Numbered from the stretch's first letter, positions 1-8,253 are shown. The stretch is DNA of 14,003 nucleotides from an uncultured Parafilimonas sp. (GCA_937892395.1 CALAGJ010000056.1:1-14003); one strand, 5' to 3'. Program-made: numbers and translations. Notes: a model not told the origin generated them from the letters alone.

Positions 1-89
1 ATACATCCGAAAAAATTTGAGTTCAAAAAATACGTTACAACATCTAATATCAAATAGCGTTCAAATCTACTTTAACTCCGTTTTCCCAT

Positions 90-97
90 TACCTTCG
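90..97 (+). promoter_or_regulatory. Candidate -7 promoter box of guaA
   Basis: TACCTTCG, followed by C, differs at one base from the Bacteroidota -7 consensus TAnnTTTG. It ends 20 bases before the GTG start, which would give a leader of about a dozen bases. I see no clear TTTG at the expected -33 distance, so the match rests on one box. Inference only. Confidence 0.4.
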
Positions 98-117
98 CTC
101 CCTTTTAAAATTTTACT

Positions 118-1656
118 GTGAGCGAAAAAATTCTGATACTTGATTTTGGTAGCCAATTTACCCAACTTATAGCCAGAAATGTTAGAGAGGCGCAGGTTTA
201 CTGCGAAATTGTACCCTGGAATGCAACAATAAACACAGATGCATCCTTAAAAGGTATAATCTTAAGCGGATCCCCATATAGTGTTAATGATGAACATGCT
301 CCTTTGGTAGATGTGGATGCACTCTCAAAAAAGGTTCCTGTATTGGGGGTTTGCTATGGAGCACAACTTACCGCCAAAGTTTGTGGTGGTACAGTTGGTA
401 AATCCAATAAGCGGGAATATGGAAGAGCCGTTTTAGAAATAACATCCCATTCCGGAATATTTGTCGGCATTAGCCAGCATAGTCAGGTTTGGATGAGCCA
501 TAGTGATAGCATTACAGCATTGCCACCAGGCTTTGAGCTAATAGCTAAAACAGAAGATATTCCCATAGCAGGTTTTCAGCGCATTAGCGAAAATGAACAT
601 CCTATTTTTGGTATTCAATTTCATCCGGAAGTATATCATTCTGCCGAAGGCAAAAAAATAATCCAAAATTTCTTAGTAGGGATTTGTGGGTGTAAACAGG
701 ATTTTACTCCTGCATCATTTATTGATGAAACAGTAAAAAAAATAAAGGAGCAAGTGGGTGATGCCGAAGTTATAATGGCACTAAGTGGTGGTGTAGATAG
801 CACGGTTGCGGCTACTTTGATTCACAAAGCAATTGGGAATAAACTTCATGGCATTTTTGTAGATAATGGTTTGCTGCGCAAAAATGAATATGAGCAAGTG
901 TTGAATACTTACAATGAGCACTTACAGCTTAATGTAAAAGGTGTAAATGCCAGCAAACAATTTTACAATGCATTACACCATCAATCCGACCCAGAAACAA
1001 AGCGAAAAATAATTGGTGGATTATTTATTGATGTTTTTCAGGAAGCCGCAGAATTAAATGAAGCGGTAAAATTTTTGGGCCAGGGCACTATTTACCCGGA
1101 TGTAATAGAAAGTATAAGTGTACATGGACCTTCTGCTACGATTAAATCACACCACAATGTAGGCGGCTTGCCAGATCGAATGAATCTTTCCTTAGTGGAG
1201 CCATTAAGATTTCTTTTTAAAGATGAAGTAAGAAAAGTGGGTCTTGCACTGGGTATTCCGGCCTTATTAATAAACAGGCATCCATTTCCAGGACCCGGTT
1301 TGGCCATTCGAATTTTAGGTGCTGTAAGTGAAGATAAAGTGAAACTGCTGCAAGCAGCTGATGAGGTTTATATCAATGCACTAAGAAAACATCAGTTATA
1401 TGATAAAGTATGGCAGGCAGGCACCATTTTATTGCCTGTACAAAGTGTAGGTGTAATGGGAGATGAGCGTACGTATGAATACACAATTGCCCTAAGGGCA
1501 GTTACATCCGTAGATGGCATGACGGCAGACTGGGCTCACCTGCCACACGAATTTCTTGCCGAGGTTTCAAATGAAATTATCAACAGCGTAAGAGGCATAA
1601 ACAGGGTTGTATATGATATTAGTAGTAAGCCTCCTGCTACCATCGAGTGGGAATAG
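118..1656 (+). CDS. guaA: GMP synthase (glutamine-hydrolysing)
   Basis: Converts XMP, glutamine and ATP to GMP, the last step of guanine nucleotide synthesis, in the cytosol. The 512-aa length is normal for the family. The N-terminal class I glutamine amidotransferase domain (about 4-190) has nucleophile Cys79 in GVCYGAQ, with His169 and Glu171 in FHPE completing the triad. The ATP pyrophosphatase domain (about 205-390) carries the SGGVDS loop at 223-228. The C-terminal dimerisation domain ends in the typical KPPATIEWE. The start is GTG: the protein begins MSEKILILDFGSQ, exactly where GuaA proteins usually begin, and no ATG lies nearby. A binding-fold gene follows after 39 bases and may share its transcript. 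Function is established by family; nothing is missing. Confidence 0.98.
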   Translation: MSEKILILDFGSQFTQLIARNVREAQVYCEIVPWNATINTDASLKGIILSGSPYSVNDEHAPLVDVDALSKKVPVLGVCYGAQLTAKVCGGTVGKSNKREYGRAVLEITSHSGIFVGISQHSQVWMSHSDSITALPPGFELIAKTEDIPIAGFQRISENEHPIFGIQFHPEVYHSAEGKKIIQNFLVGICGCKQDFTPASFIDETVKKIKEQVGDAEVIMALSGGVDSTVAATLIHKAIGNKLHGIFVDNGLLRKNEYEQVLNTYNEHLQLNVKGVNASKQFYNALHHQSDPETKRKIIGGLFIDVFQEAAELNEAVKFLGQGTIYPDVIESISVHGPSATIKSHHNVGGLPDRMNLSLVEPLRFLFKDEVRKVGLALGIPALLINRHPFPGPGLAIRILGAVSEDKVKLLQAADEVYINALRKHQLYDKVWQAGTILLPVQSVGVMGDERTYEYTIALRAVTSVDGMTADWAHLPHEFLAEVSNEIINSVRGINRVVYDISSKPPATIEWE

Positions 1657-1695
1657 GCATTAAATTTGTTTTACAGTACAGAATTTTGTAATCAA

Positions 1696-2886
1696 ATGAT
1701 GAATTTTAGAAAACTGTTTATAGTATCCTATTGCATGCTCAGTATGCTTTCCGCACATGCATTTCCCCAGTCAAAAGATAGTGCACAATTGCCTTTGCGT
1801 ATAGCAGTAGTGGCACCTTTTTATATAGATTCCGCCTTTAGCGGGAATATTTACAGGTTAGGCAATACAAAAATTTCAAAATTTTTTCTACCCGGTCTTG
1901 AGTTTTATAATGGAATAAATATGGCTATTGATTCGCTCAAGAAAGAAGGCCTTAATTTCGAAGTCAGCATTTTTGATTTACGCAAAAAAGGACAAAGTTT
2001 ACAGCAGTTGACTACCGCAATGGAATCATCCAATTACTCTTTGGTATTGGGTTCTTTTGGCAATGCAACCGAGCAAAAAGCGCTGGCTGATTATGGAAAT
2101 AAAAATCAGGTACCCATTATTTCTATTACTTATCCCAATGATGGAGGTATTGTGAATAATCCTTTCTTTTACCTACTCAATCCTACTTGGCAAACGCATG
2201 TAGATGCTTTGGGTGGTTATATCAGCAATCACTATAATGGAAAAAAGATTTTAATGGTTACAAAATCAGGGGTTTTGGAATCTAAGATTACTAATTTAGT
2301 CAAACAAAAATCTGGTAGCCTAATCGGCAATGCGGAAACTTTAGTATTACCAACTATTGAAAATGCAACAGATACACTGCGCTATTTTTTAGATAGCACA
2401 AGAGAAAACATAATTGTATGTGGCAGTTTTGATGAAGGATGGGCAAAACATCTTATAGCATCTTTAAATAATCTTGGTGAAAATTATGCCTGCACATTAG
2501 TAGGCTTGCCAAACTGGAGCAGCATGAGTGAAGTGAAAGGAAAGTATAGTAAAAACCTGCAAATGGTGATCAGTTCACCCTTTAATTATTCTAAAAGTGA
2601 TGCCAGGATGAGCCGCATTAGCGATGCTTATAAAGCGAGGTTTTATGCCAGACCCAGTGATATGGTGTATAAAGGATATGAGGCTATGTATCATTTTACC
2701 CGCCTTTTATTGTCTGACCCTGCAAATTTTATCAATGCTATGTCGTCGTCATATGCTAAAGTATTTTCTGAATATGATTTCAAAGCAGTATCTGGCAGTA
2801 CACCAACACCAAAATACTTTGAAAATAAAAAAATTTATTTTTATAAATATATGAATGGCGAACTGAAAGAGGTTTCTCTTTGGTAG
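1696..2886 (+). CDS. Exported type-1 periplasmic-binding-fold protein (orphan)
   Basis: A 396-aa protein with a signal peptide (about 1-22, MMNFRKLF then a hydrophobic run ending SAHAF). The mature part resembles branched-chain amino-acid-type (Peripla_BP_6, Leu/Ile/Val-binding-like) receptors: LRIAVVAPF at the first strand (about 34-42), an LVLGSFGNA turn (117-124), VPIISITYP (139-147), NGKKILMVT opening a second lobe (about 181-189) and ENIIVCGSF (237-245). I chose the ATG at 1696 because it opens the signal peptide; the ATG at 1699 is equally possible, and a TTG at 1666 would put a non-signal stretch in front. It lies 39 bases after guaA, probably co-transcribed. No permease or ATPase gene is near and there is no LysM domain, although related Bacteroidota proteins beside guaA often carry one (from memory). 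The ligand is unknown; it may be a sensor or envelope protein rather than a transporter part. Confidence 0.8.
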   Translation: MMNFRKLFIVSYCMLSMLSAHAFPQSKDSAQLPLRIAVVAPFYIDSAFSGNIYRLGNTKISKFFLPGLEFYNGINMAIDSLKKEGLNFEVSIFDLRKKGQSLQQLTTAMESSNYSLVLGSFGNATEQKALADYGNKNQVPIISITYPNDGGIVNNPFFYLLNPTWQTHVDALGGYISNHYNGKKILMVTKSGVLESKITNLVKQKSGSLIGNAETLVLPTIENATDTLRYFLDSTRENIIVCGSFDEGWAKHLIASLNNLGENYACTLVGLPNWSSMSEVKGKYSKNLQMVISSPFNYSKSDARMSRISDAYKARFYARPSDMVYKGYEAMYHFTRLLLSDPANFINAMSSSYAKVFSEYDFKAVSGSTPTPKYFENKKIYFYKYMNGELKEVSLW

Positions 2887-2930
2887 ATTTTAAGCACAGG
2901 CAATACCAAAATCCCCTATACGTTAAAATC
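2886..2930. repeat. Inverted repeat at the end of the binding-protein gene
   Basis: GATTTTAA (2886-2893) and TTAAAATC (2923-2930) are perfect 8-base complements separated by 29 bases, starting at the last base of the stop codon. T-rich sequence follows (AAATTTTC). The loop is long and the stem AT-rich, so this is a weak candidate for an operon-end structure. In such AT-rich DNA it could be chance. Confidence 0.3.
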
Positions 2931-3116
2931 AAATTTTCTGTATGTTTTGTTCTTTTAATAACTCCATACAATTTTCCTGAAAGAAATATTTCTTATCCTT
3001 TGGTTAGGCAATAAAGTTTGTGCCAAGCCGTTGATTAATATGTAAGCATTTAGAAACAAATTCTTATTTAATTTGCAGTCCATTTATATCATTCCAGAAA
3101 TTACCATTTAGTAAAA

Positions 3117-4007
3117 ATGCGAAATATCATAACCACCCTCTGCGCCATCATATCATGTAGTGTAATCATTATATCATGCGCTAAGGAACTCAGCAATGAA
3201 ACTGGTGTGTATGATTTTCTTGCTGATGGAAGTATTGCAACTGATTCTGCTGGTTTTTGCACCGGTGCCACTGTGGTAGGCACTTTTTATAATGGGGTGA
3301 GTGCAGGAAGTGATACAGCTTATGTAAATCTCCAATTGCAGGTTACAAAAACAGGTAAATACAACATTACAACTTCTACCACAAATGGTTATTTATTCTC
3401 CGACAGTGGAAACCTTAATGATACAGGATTACAGACGATTAGGTTAAAGCAAGTAGGTGTAGCAATCATACCCATTTCAGATACTTTTTTTGTTGGCTTC
3501 GATTCTAGTTTTTGTCAATTTGTTGTACAAGTACAAGATAGCGCTGGGGTAATATTTCCAGAAGATACAACGGGAAATTCTACACTGACGCTTGCGGATT
3601 CAATACCTGAAAACAGTTGGACTTTTATAGATGATACGATAACCTACTCAGGTCCTGCACAAATAGCTGAATTCAATTCGCTAAATGAATTAATTGTACT
3701 TGGCGATTTTGGAATTGGTGATACCAGTTTGTCCGTAAAAATTGGTTTTCCAACTGCAGCAATTACCAAAGGAACTTATTCTACGGACAACCCTCCAACG
3801 GAATATAATTTTTTTGATTTGAATACAAGTGCTGCATTACTGCAAGCAAATATTTTGACCATACCTGCTGCAGTTGTGGATTATAAAGTGGTATCCTACA
3901 ACAGTGTTTCAAAGATTGTAAAAATCTTATTTGAAGGTACTGCACTCAAAGATACCACGAAGTTGAGCCCGATTCTGAAGGGAGCAATTAATGTGCAGGT
4001 CAATTAG
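3117..4007 (+). CDS. Predicted surface lipoprotein with beta-sandwich region
   Basis: A 296-aa lipoprotein of unknown function. The N-terminus (MRN, then a hydrophobic run) ends in the lipobox IISC with Cys21 as the likely lipidated residue; a second IISC ends at Cys14. After Cys21 comes AKELSNE, a charged stretch that may favour surface export. Residues about 45-140 resemble a beta-sandwich module common in Chitinophagaceae surface proteins: a GFCTGA start with Cys48, YNITTSTTNGY in the middle (82-92), and a closing FCQFVVQVQ with Cys133. Residues about 155-296 are a second beta-rich region (TFIDDTITYSG, then FNSLNELIVLG) that I do not recognise. The ATG at 3117 is the only start that gives a signal peptide. 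It stands alone, 230 bases after the previous gene and 169 before the next. Possible roles are adhesion or binding; nothing catalytic is visible. Confidence 0.8.
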   Translation: MRNIITTLCAIISCSVIIISCAKELSNETGVYDFLADGSIATDSAGFCTGATVVGTFYNGVSAGSDTAYVNLQLQVTKTGKYNITTSTTNGYLFSDSGNLNDTGLQTIRLKQVGVAIIPISDTFFVGFDSSFCQFVVQVQDSAGVIFPEDTTGNSTLTLADSIPENSWTFIDDTITYSGPAQIAEFNSLNELIVLGDFGIGDTSLSVKIGFPTAAITKGTYSTDNPPTEYNFFDLNTSAALLQANILTIPAAVVDYKVVSYNSVSKIVKILFEGTALKDTTKLSPILKGAINVQVN

Positions 4008-4128
4008 TTATTCTACCTACCCATTCAAGTGCCATAGCTTTTTATATTTATCGCTATTTCTGGCTATTTGTTTTCGTCTTTTTGTTAAACATAAAAAAAA
4101 TTTATCTCATTTTTTGATGCAATATTGA

Positions 4129-4160
4129 TTTGTAGAGCAATAAATTTCTACCTACATTTA
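4129..4160 (+). promoter_or_regulatory. Bacteroidota-type promoter of the formimidoylglutamase-like gene
   Basis: TTTG at 4129-4132 and TACATTTA at 4153-4160 are separated by 20 bases, matching the Bacteroidota primary promoter (TTTG, spacer of about 19-21, TAnnTTTG) with one mismatch in the last base. The -7 box ends 16 bases before the ATG at 4177, so the leader would be about 10 bases. Best promoter match in the window. Confidence 0.55.
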
Positions 4161-4176
4161 CGCCATAATCAATTGC

Positions 4177-5235
4177 ATGCATCACCTCAGGGTATATAAC
4201 AGACAAGATATATTGTCTTTGATAAAAATTAGGCGTTTTGAAACCAAACTTGGAGAGTGTATTCACACCATAAACAATGCATCAGATTGGACTGCGGAAG
4301 TAGCTACTTCCACCGCTACCTATGTAGTATTTGGCATACCTGAAGATATTGGGATAAGGGCAAACTATGGCGTGGGAGGTGCACACACAGCATGGCATCC
4401 TTTCTTACAAAGTTTTTTGAATATACAAAGCAATGATTTTCTTACTGGTAAAGAAATATTATTACTTGGGCATTTAGACTTTACTGAGACAGCCTCATTA
4501 ATTGAATCAAACGCATTAAACCCTGACGAAAAAATTAATGCATTGCGTCATGCAGTCAATGAAATAGATGATTCAACGGAGCGTATCATTAAGATAATTG
4601 TACAAGCTGGTAAAATTCCTATAGTCATTGGTGGTGGTCATAATAATGCTTACGGATGTATAAAAGGCAGTGCAAAAGCCTTACATCAATTAGGGAAAAT
4701 ACCTTTGGCACAAATCAATGTCATCAATTTAGATGCACATGCTGACTATCGTCCATTGGAAGGACGACATAGCGGCAATCCTTTTAGTTATGCAGATGAA
4801 GATGGTTATTTAGATAAATATTTCATCATTGGCTTGCATGAAAATTATATACAACAAAATGTGTGGATGGATATGGTAAATGAACCCTTTATCGATATCA
4901 TCACTTATGAAGATATATTTATACATGAAAAAAGAACTTTTTTACAAAGTGTGGCACATGCCACTTCTTTTACGGAAGATAATTATTGCGGAATAGAGTT
5001 AGATTTGGATTGCATTCAAGATACACTCAGTAGTGCACAAACACCTGTAGGAATGAGCTCGGCCAATGCCCGTCAATATATAACTTATGCAGCAGCAGAT
5101 TCAAAGCCTGCATACCTACATATATGTGAAGGAGCAAGTGCGCTGGCAGATGGAAGACAAAGTTCTACTACAGGAAAGCTAATCAGCTACTTAGTGAGTG
5201 ATTTTATAAAGACAGGAAGTATGTTATCTAAATAA
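4177..5235 (+). CDS. hutG: Arginase-superfamily hydrolase, formimidoylglutamase-like
   Basis: A 352-aa member of the ureohydrolase (arginase/agmatinase/formimidoylglutamase) superfamily, probably cytosolic; formimidoylglutamase releases formamide and glutamate in histidine degradation. All six binuclear manganese ligands are visible: His155 in GGGHNNAYG, Asp186, His188 and Asp190 in NLDAHADYR, and Asp276 and Asp278 in GIELDLDCI. RHSGNPFSYA (197-206) is the next conserved block. The GIELDLD version (arginases have SxDxD) and the N-terminal RANYGVGGAHTAW block (61-73) fit the divergent formimidoylglutamase group of Bacteroidota as I remember it. No hutH, hutU or hutI is in the window, so the substrate is inferred; another guanidino or formimino compound is possible. 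The start follows a good promoter match. An inverted repeat overlaps the stop codon. Confidence 0.8.
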   Translation: MHHLRVYNRQDILSLIKIRRFETKLGECIHTINNASDWTAEVATSTATYVVFGIPEDIGIRANYGVGGAHTAWHPFLQSFLNIQSNDFLTGKEILLLGHLDFTETASLIESNALNPDEKINALRHAVNEIDDSTERIIKIIVQAGKIPIVIGGGHNNAYGCIKGSAKALHQLGKIPLAQINVINLDAHADYRPLEGRHSGNPFSYADEDGYLDKYFIIGLHENYIQQNVWMDMVNEPFIDIITYEDIFIHEKRTFLQSVAHATSFTEDNYCGIELDLDCIQDTLSSAQTPVGMSSANARQYITYAAADSKPAYLHICEGASALADGRQSSTTGKLISYLVSDFIKTGSMLSK

Positions 5236-5259
5236 GACGAATTTGCTATAAGTCTTATT
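5231..5259 (+). other. Stem-loop overlapping the stop codon of the hutG-like gene
   Basis: AATAAGAC (5231-5238) and GTCTTATT (5252-5259) form a perfect 8-bp stem with a 13-base loop, and the left arm contains the TAA stop codon (5233-5235). No T-run follows directly, so it does not look like a standard intrinsic terminator. It may protect the 3' end of the mRNA or act as a weak terminator. Confidence 0.4.
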
Positions 5260-5330
5260 ACTGTTGCTATGATTGGGTTATTTTAAATTGGAAAGAAGGG
5301 TTTTATTTTTACATTTATAAATTGTTCATC

Positions 5331-7274
5331 ATGTTACAGAAAATTACATCAAGAATTGGTGTGCTTGTAGCAATGTTTATTGCTATGCCCGTATTTTACT
5401 CCATCTCTTATGCCCAATCACCGCCAGGATACACAGAAGGAATCTTATGGAAAGGTGAGCCGGGTATTAAAACAACTCTTGAACAGATTGTAGCCAAAGA
5501 GGCCTGGATGAAAGCAAATGGTCTTTTAAAAAAACAAAAAAATAAAAGGGTTGATAACAATGAAAAAGCATTGCTAAAGCAAAAGCTGATGAACCCTGAA
5601 TCGCCTGCCGTATCCATATATGGAGAAAGTAAACCACAAGCAAAAACAGCAAGTACTGATTTTAACATCACCTTAGCATTTGATGGTTTAAAAGCCAGTG
5701 ATATTACACAAGGATGGGCACCGCCAGACCCTATGATGGCAGTGGGCCCAAAACAAATTGTACTCGTAGTAAACGGAAGAATTAGGGTGTTTGATAAAAC
5801 AAATGGAGCCCTTCAATATGATGTGGATGCAGATGTCTTTTTCAATGATGTAAGAGGAAGTAGCAATGTAGTTGATCCACGTGTTGTTTATGATCCTTTA
5901 AGCCAGCGTTGGTTTATAGTATCTATTACCAATTCATTTCAGAATAATAGAATTACGATTGCCGTAAGTAGTTCTGCTGTGCTTACACAGCAGAGTACGG
6001 TTACATTATTTTTCTTTCAGCAAAATAAAGTTGGGCCTACACCAAATGACGACAGCGGTTTATTTGCAGACTATGAAACACTTGGTGTAGATGGAGCTGC
6101 ACTGTATATGGGTTGCAATATGTTTAACTCCACATTGCATACCAGTTTGTTTGTTGTAAACAAAGCAGACTTAATATCAGGCACACTCAGCGTTACAGCT
6201 TTTAGAAATGTAGGTAGTTCTGGAAATGGTGGACCATGGACTGCACAGGGTGTTTCTAACTCAACAGTTGTAAATCCAACAGAAGGTTATTTTATTGGAA
6301 CCGACTATGACCTACAAGGCCGATTAGTCATGAGAAAAATACTGAATCCGGGTGGTGTTCCATCTATATCTCCAAACATTAATCTTACAGTACCTACAAC
6401 CGCAATTCCTTTGGATGCGCCAAATAAAAATGGATTTCCTTTAGATGCTATTGATACACGTTTGCTACAAGCCACACTATCAAAAGATGAAAGTACCGGT
6501 GTGGTTAGTTTATGGACATCCCATTCTATTTTAGTCAATAAAACTGGGGTAGGAACTTCGTCCGGTGATAGAAATGGCGTAAGGTGGTATGAAATAGGCA
6601 ACTTAAATACTGCCACTCCAACTTTAGTACAATCAGGTACATTATTCGATGCAGTGTCCATTACAAAACCAAAGTTTTATTGGATGGGTACCATTAGTAT
6701 GAATAAGAGAGGAAATGCCATGATATCTTGCACTGTATCTTCAAAAGATACAGGAGCCAATGGTACAGTTGCAATGCATTTTAATGATGGCCTTGCAGGC
6801 AATACTTCTGCGCCAAAAAATACAACACAAACTAATACAGCTTATTTTGGTGGAAGATGGGGCGATTATTCTACATCCACAGTGGACCCTGTTGATAATA
6901 CTACGTTTTGGGGCGTGCATGAATACATGGGTGCCAGCGAATACACCATCAGAGTTGTAAGAGTAAAGGCCACAAATACTGTAAATGGTGTCGTTGAAAA
7001 TGATCAGGATGCAGATGTTACTTTGTTTTCATTCAGTACTTATCCAAATCCTGCAACTGATAAGGTACACATCGTTTTAAATACGATTATGGAAAAGCCT
7101 TTTGCAATGTCCATCACAAATCATACAGGTCAAATCGTATCTTATAAAACCATTGCCGCAGGTGCAAAAGAATGGGATGAAAATATATCATCATTACAAC
7201 AAGGAATTTATTGGGTTACCATCACCAGTGTAGATGGTTATCAATCACATACTATCCAACTAAAAAAGGATTAA
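5331..7274 (+). CDS. T9SS-secreted protein with beta-propeller-like body
   Basis: A 647-aa secreted protein. A signal peptide (about 1-29, ending ISYAQ) is followed by a charged, probably helical stretch (about 45-90) that could be a linker or propeptide. The main body (about 110-545) has WAPPDPMMAVGP (129-140), VDPRVVYDPLSQRWF (181-195), LFADYETLGVD (244-254) and GRWGDYSTSTVDP (508-520) followed by FWGVHEY (526-532). These Asp-Pro and Trp-Gly-Asp-Tyr motifs recur in beta-propeller-type exported Bacteroidota proteins. The C-terminus (about 566-647) is a type A T9SS sorting domain (TIGR04183-like), with STYPNPATDKVHI at 569-581 and GIYWVTI at 625-631. It should pass the inner membrane by Sec and the outer membrane by T9SS, then be anchored or released. 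The ATG at 5331 opens the signal peptide; a TTG at 5322 adds only three residues. The ligand or activity is unknown; no enzyme active site was recognised. Confidence 0.85.
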   Translation: MLQKITSRIGVLVAMFIAMPVFYSISYAQSPPGYTEGILWKGEPGIKTTLEQIVAKEAWMKANGLLKKQKNKRVDNNEKALLKQKLMNPESPAVSIYGESKPQAKTASTDFNITLAFDGLKASDITQGWAPPDPMMAVGPKQIVLVVNGRIRVFDKTNGALQYDVDADVFFNDVRGSSNVVDPRVVYDPLSQRWFIVSITNSFQNNRITIAVSSSAVLTQQSTVTLFFFQQNKVGPTPNDDSGLFADYETLGVDGAALYMGCNMFNSTLHTSLFVVNKADLISGTLSVTAFRNVGSSGNGGPWTAQGVSNSTVVNPTEGYFIGTDYDLQGRLVMRKILNPGGVPSISPNINLTVPTTAIPLDAPNKNGFPLDAIDTRLLQATLSKDESTGVVSLWTSHSILVNKTGVGTSSGDRNGVRWYEIGNLNTATPTLVQSGTLFDAVSITKPKFYWMGTISMNKRGNAMISCTVSSKDTGANGTVAMHFNDGLAGNTSAPKNTTQTNTAYFGGRWGDYSTSTVDPVDNTTFWGVHEYMGASEYTIRVVRVKATNTVNGVVENDQDADVTLFSFSTYPNPATDKVHIVLNTIMEKPFAMSITNHTGQIVSYKTIAAGAKEWDENISSLQQGIYWVTITSVDGYQSHTIQLKKD

Positions 7275-7282
7275 ACACTACT

Positions 7283-7322
7283 AAAAAAAAGAGAGACTTT
7301 CAACTGGAGGTCTCTTTTTTTT
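7283..7322. terminator. Intrinsic terminator, probably bidirectional
   Basis: AGAGACTTT (7292-7300) pairs with GAGGTCTCT (7307-7315), counting two G-T pairs, around the 6-base loop CAACTG. Eight A bases precede it (7283-7290) and seven T bases follow (7316-7322). It lies 8 bases after the T9SS gene. The mirrored A-run and T-run suggest it could also end transcription of the minus-strand araC-type gene, whose stop codon is at 7385. Confidence 0.85.
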
Positions 7323-7384
7323 AATCCATTACAACCCATACTATAGTGAAATGATTGCAAATATTTTTATCTCCAAAAAGCATT

Positions 7385-8251
7385 CTATTTCAGTTGTAAT
7401 GCCTTGTATTCCTTAGGAGAATTGCCCACAATTTTTTTAAACTGTTTATTAAAGTTAGAAACAGTTTTGTAGCCACAATCATAAGCAATTTCAGCAATGT
7501 TATATTCTGATGCCAATAGTAGTTTACATGCATTGGAAACCCTTACTTCATTAAGATATTCCACAAAGTTTTTTTTCATTCTTGTCTTAAACATCCTACA
7601 AAAGGATTGGGGAGTAAGATTAGAAATTTTGGCAATGGTTTGAAGTTTGATATCTTCTTGAAAATTTTGCTTTACATAATTCAGTACATCAGTCATTCTG
7701 TCTTTATAGGATTTATCACTGATGGGAATAATTGCTTCATTATTGATAAATGAAAGTTCTTTTGATATCGTAAGTTCACTCAATATTTCAAAAAGACCTA
7801 GTATTACATCAAAATCATTTTTCTTCAGAAGTTTTTCTAACCGAGCAGCAATTGATTTTTTTGTTTTGCCTGTAATGCGCAAACCCCTCACTGCTTTTTC
7901 AAACAAAACATTTATTTTATGTGCTTCTTTCAGACTATAAAACAGTGGTCCAAATATGTCTTTATTAAAATACAATACAATAGCCTTGGCAGTAAGCGAT
8001 GGATTGCCCATATAAAACGCTTCATCATTTAGCCAAACATGAGGCAAGTTGGAGCCAAGAAAAACCATATCTCCGGCTTCAAAATTTTCCATAGCATTGC
8101 CAATTATACGTTTGCCATAACTTTCTTTTATATATACCAATTCCATTTCGGGATGAAAGTGGAATGGGGATTGAAAAAAAGGCTCATTTCTTTGCAATAT
8201 GGCAACATAGCTATTTAGCTTTGGCGTAATTTCAATTCTTTCTATTTTCAA
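7385..8251 (-). CDS. AraC-family transcriptional regulator with cupin sensor domain
   Basis: A 288-aa DNA-binding regulator. The N-terminal cupin-like domain (about 10-110) has HFHPE at 31-35 and NLPHVW at 68-73, the histidine pattern of sugar-sensing AraC proteins. The C-terminal pair of helix-turn-helix units (about 185-285) shows IKLQTIAKISNLTPQSFCRMF (201-221) and NIAEIAYDCGYKTVSNFNKQF (251-271). The start is TTG at 8251: MKIERIEITP is where homologues begin, the frame upstream reaches a stop codon at 8288-8290 without an ATG, and the first internal ATG (residue 54) would cut the cupin. It is divergent from the fucP-like permease, dehydratase and fucosidase genes, so it most likely controls them in response to fucose or a fucose-derived metabolite (inference from context). 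Confidence 0.9.
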   Translation of the reverse strand: MKIERIEITPKLNSYVAILQRNEPFFQSPFHFHPEMELVYIKESYGKRIIGNAMENFEAGDMVFLGSNLPHVWLNDEAFYMGNPSLTAKAIVLYFNKDIFGPLFYSLKEAHKINVLFEKAVRGLRITGKTKKSIAARLEKLLKKNDFDVILGLFEILSELTISKELSFINNEAIIPISDKSYKDRMTDVLNYVKQNFQEDIKLQTIAKISNLTPQSFCRMFKTRMKKNFVEYLNEVRVSNACKLLLASEYNIAEIAYDCGYKTVSNFNKQFKKIVGNSPKEYKALQLK

Positions 8252-8253
8252 TG

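Noticed and set aside
1666..1695. TTG start for the binding-fold protein
   Set aside because: It would put ten mixed residues before a good signal peptide; the ATG at 1696 or 1699 fits better.
3068..3075. TTAATTTG as a -7 box of the lipoprotein gene
   Set aside because: It has a mismatch in the important TA pair and no TTTG at the proper distance upstream; in such AT-rich DNA this is weak.
5304..5311. TATTTTTA as a -7 box of the T9SS protein gene
   Set aside because: The nearest -33-like sequence (TTGG at 5288) is only 12 bases away, too close for the known spacing.
6305..6661. 118-codon open frame on the minus strand inside the T9SS gene
   Set aside because: It lies wholly within a well-supported gene, matches no known family and its composition looks like an antisense shadow.
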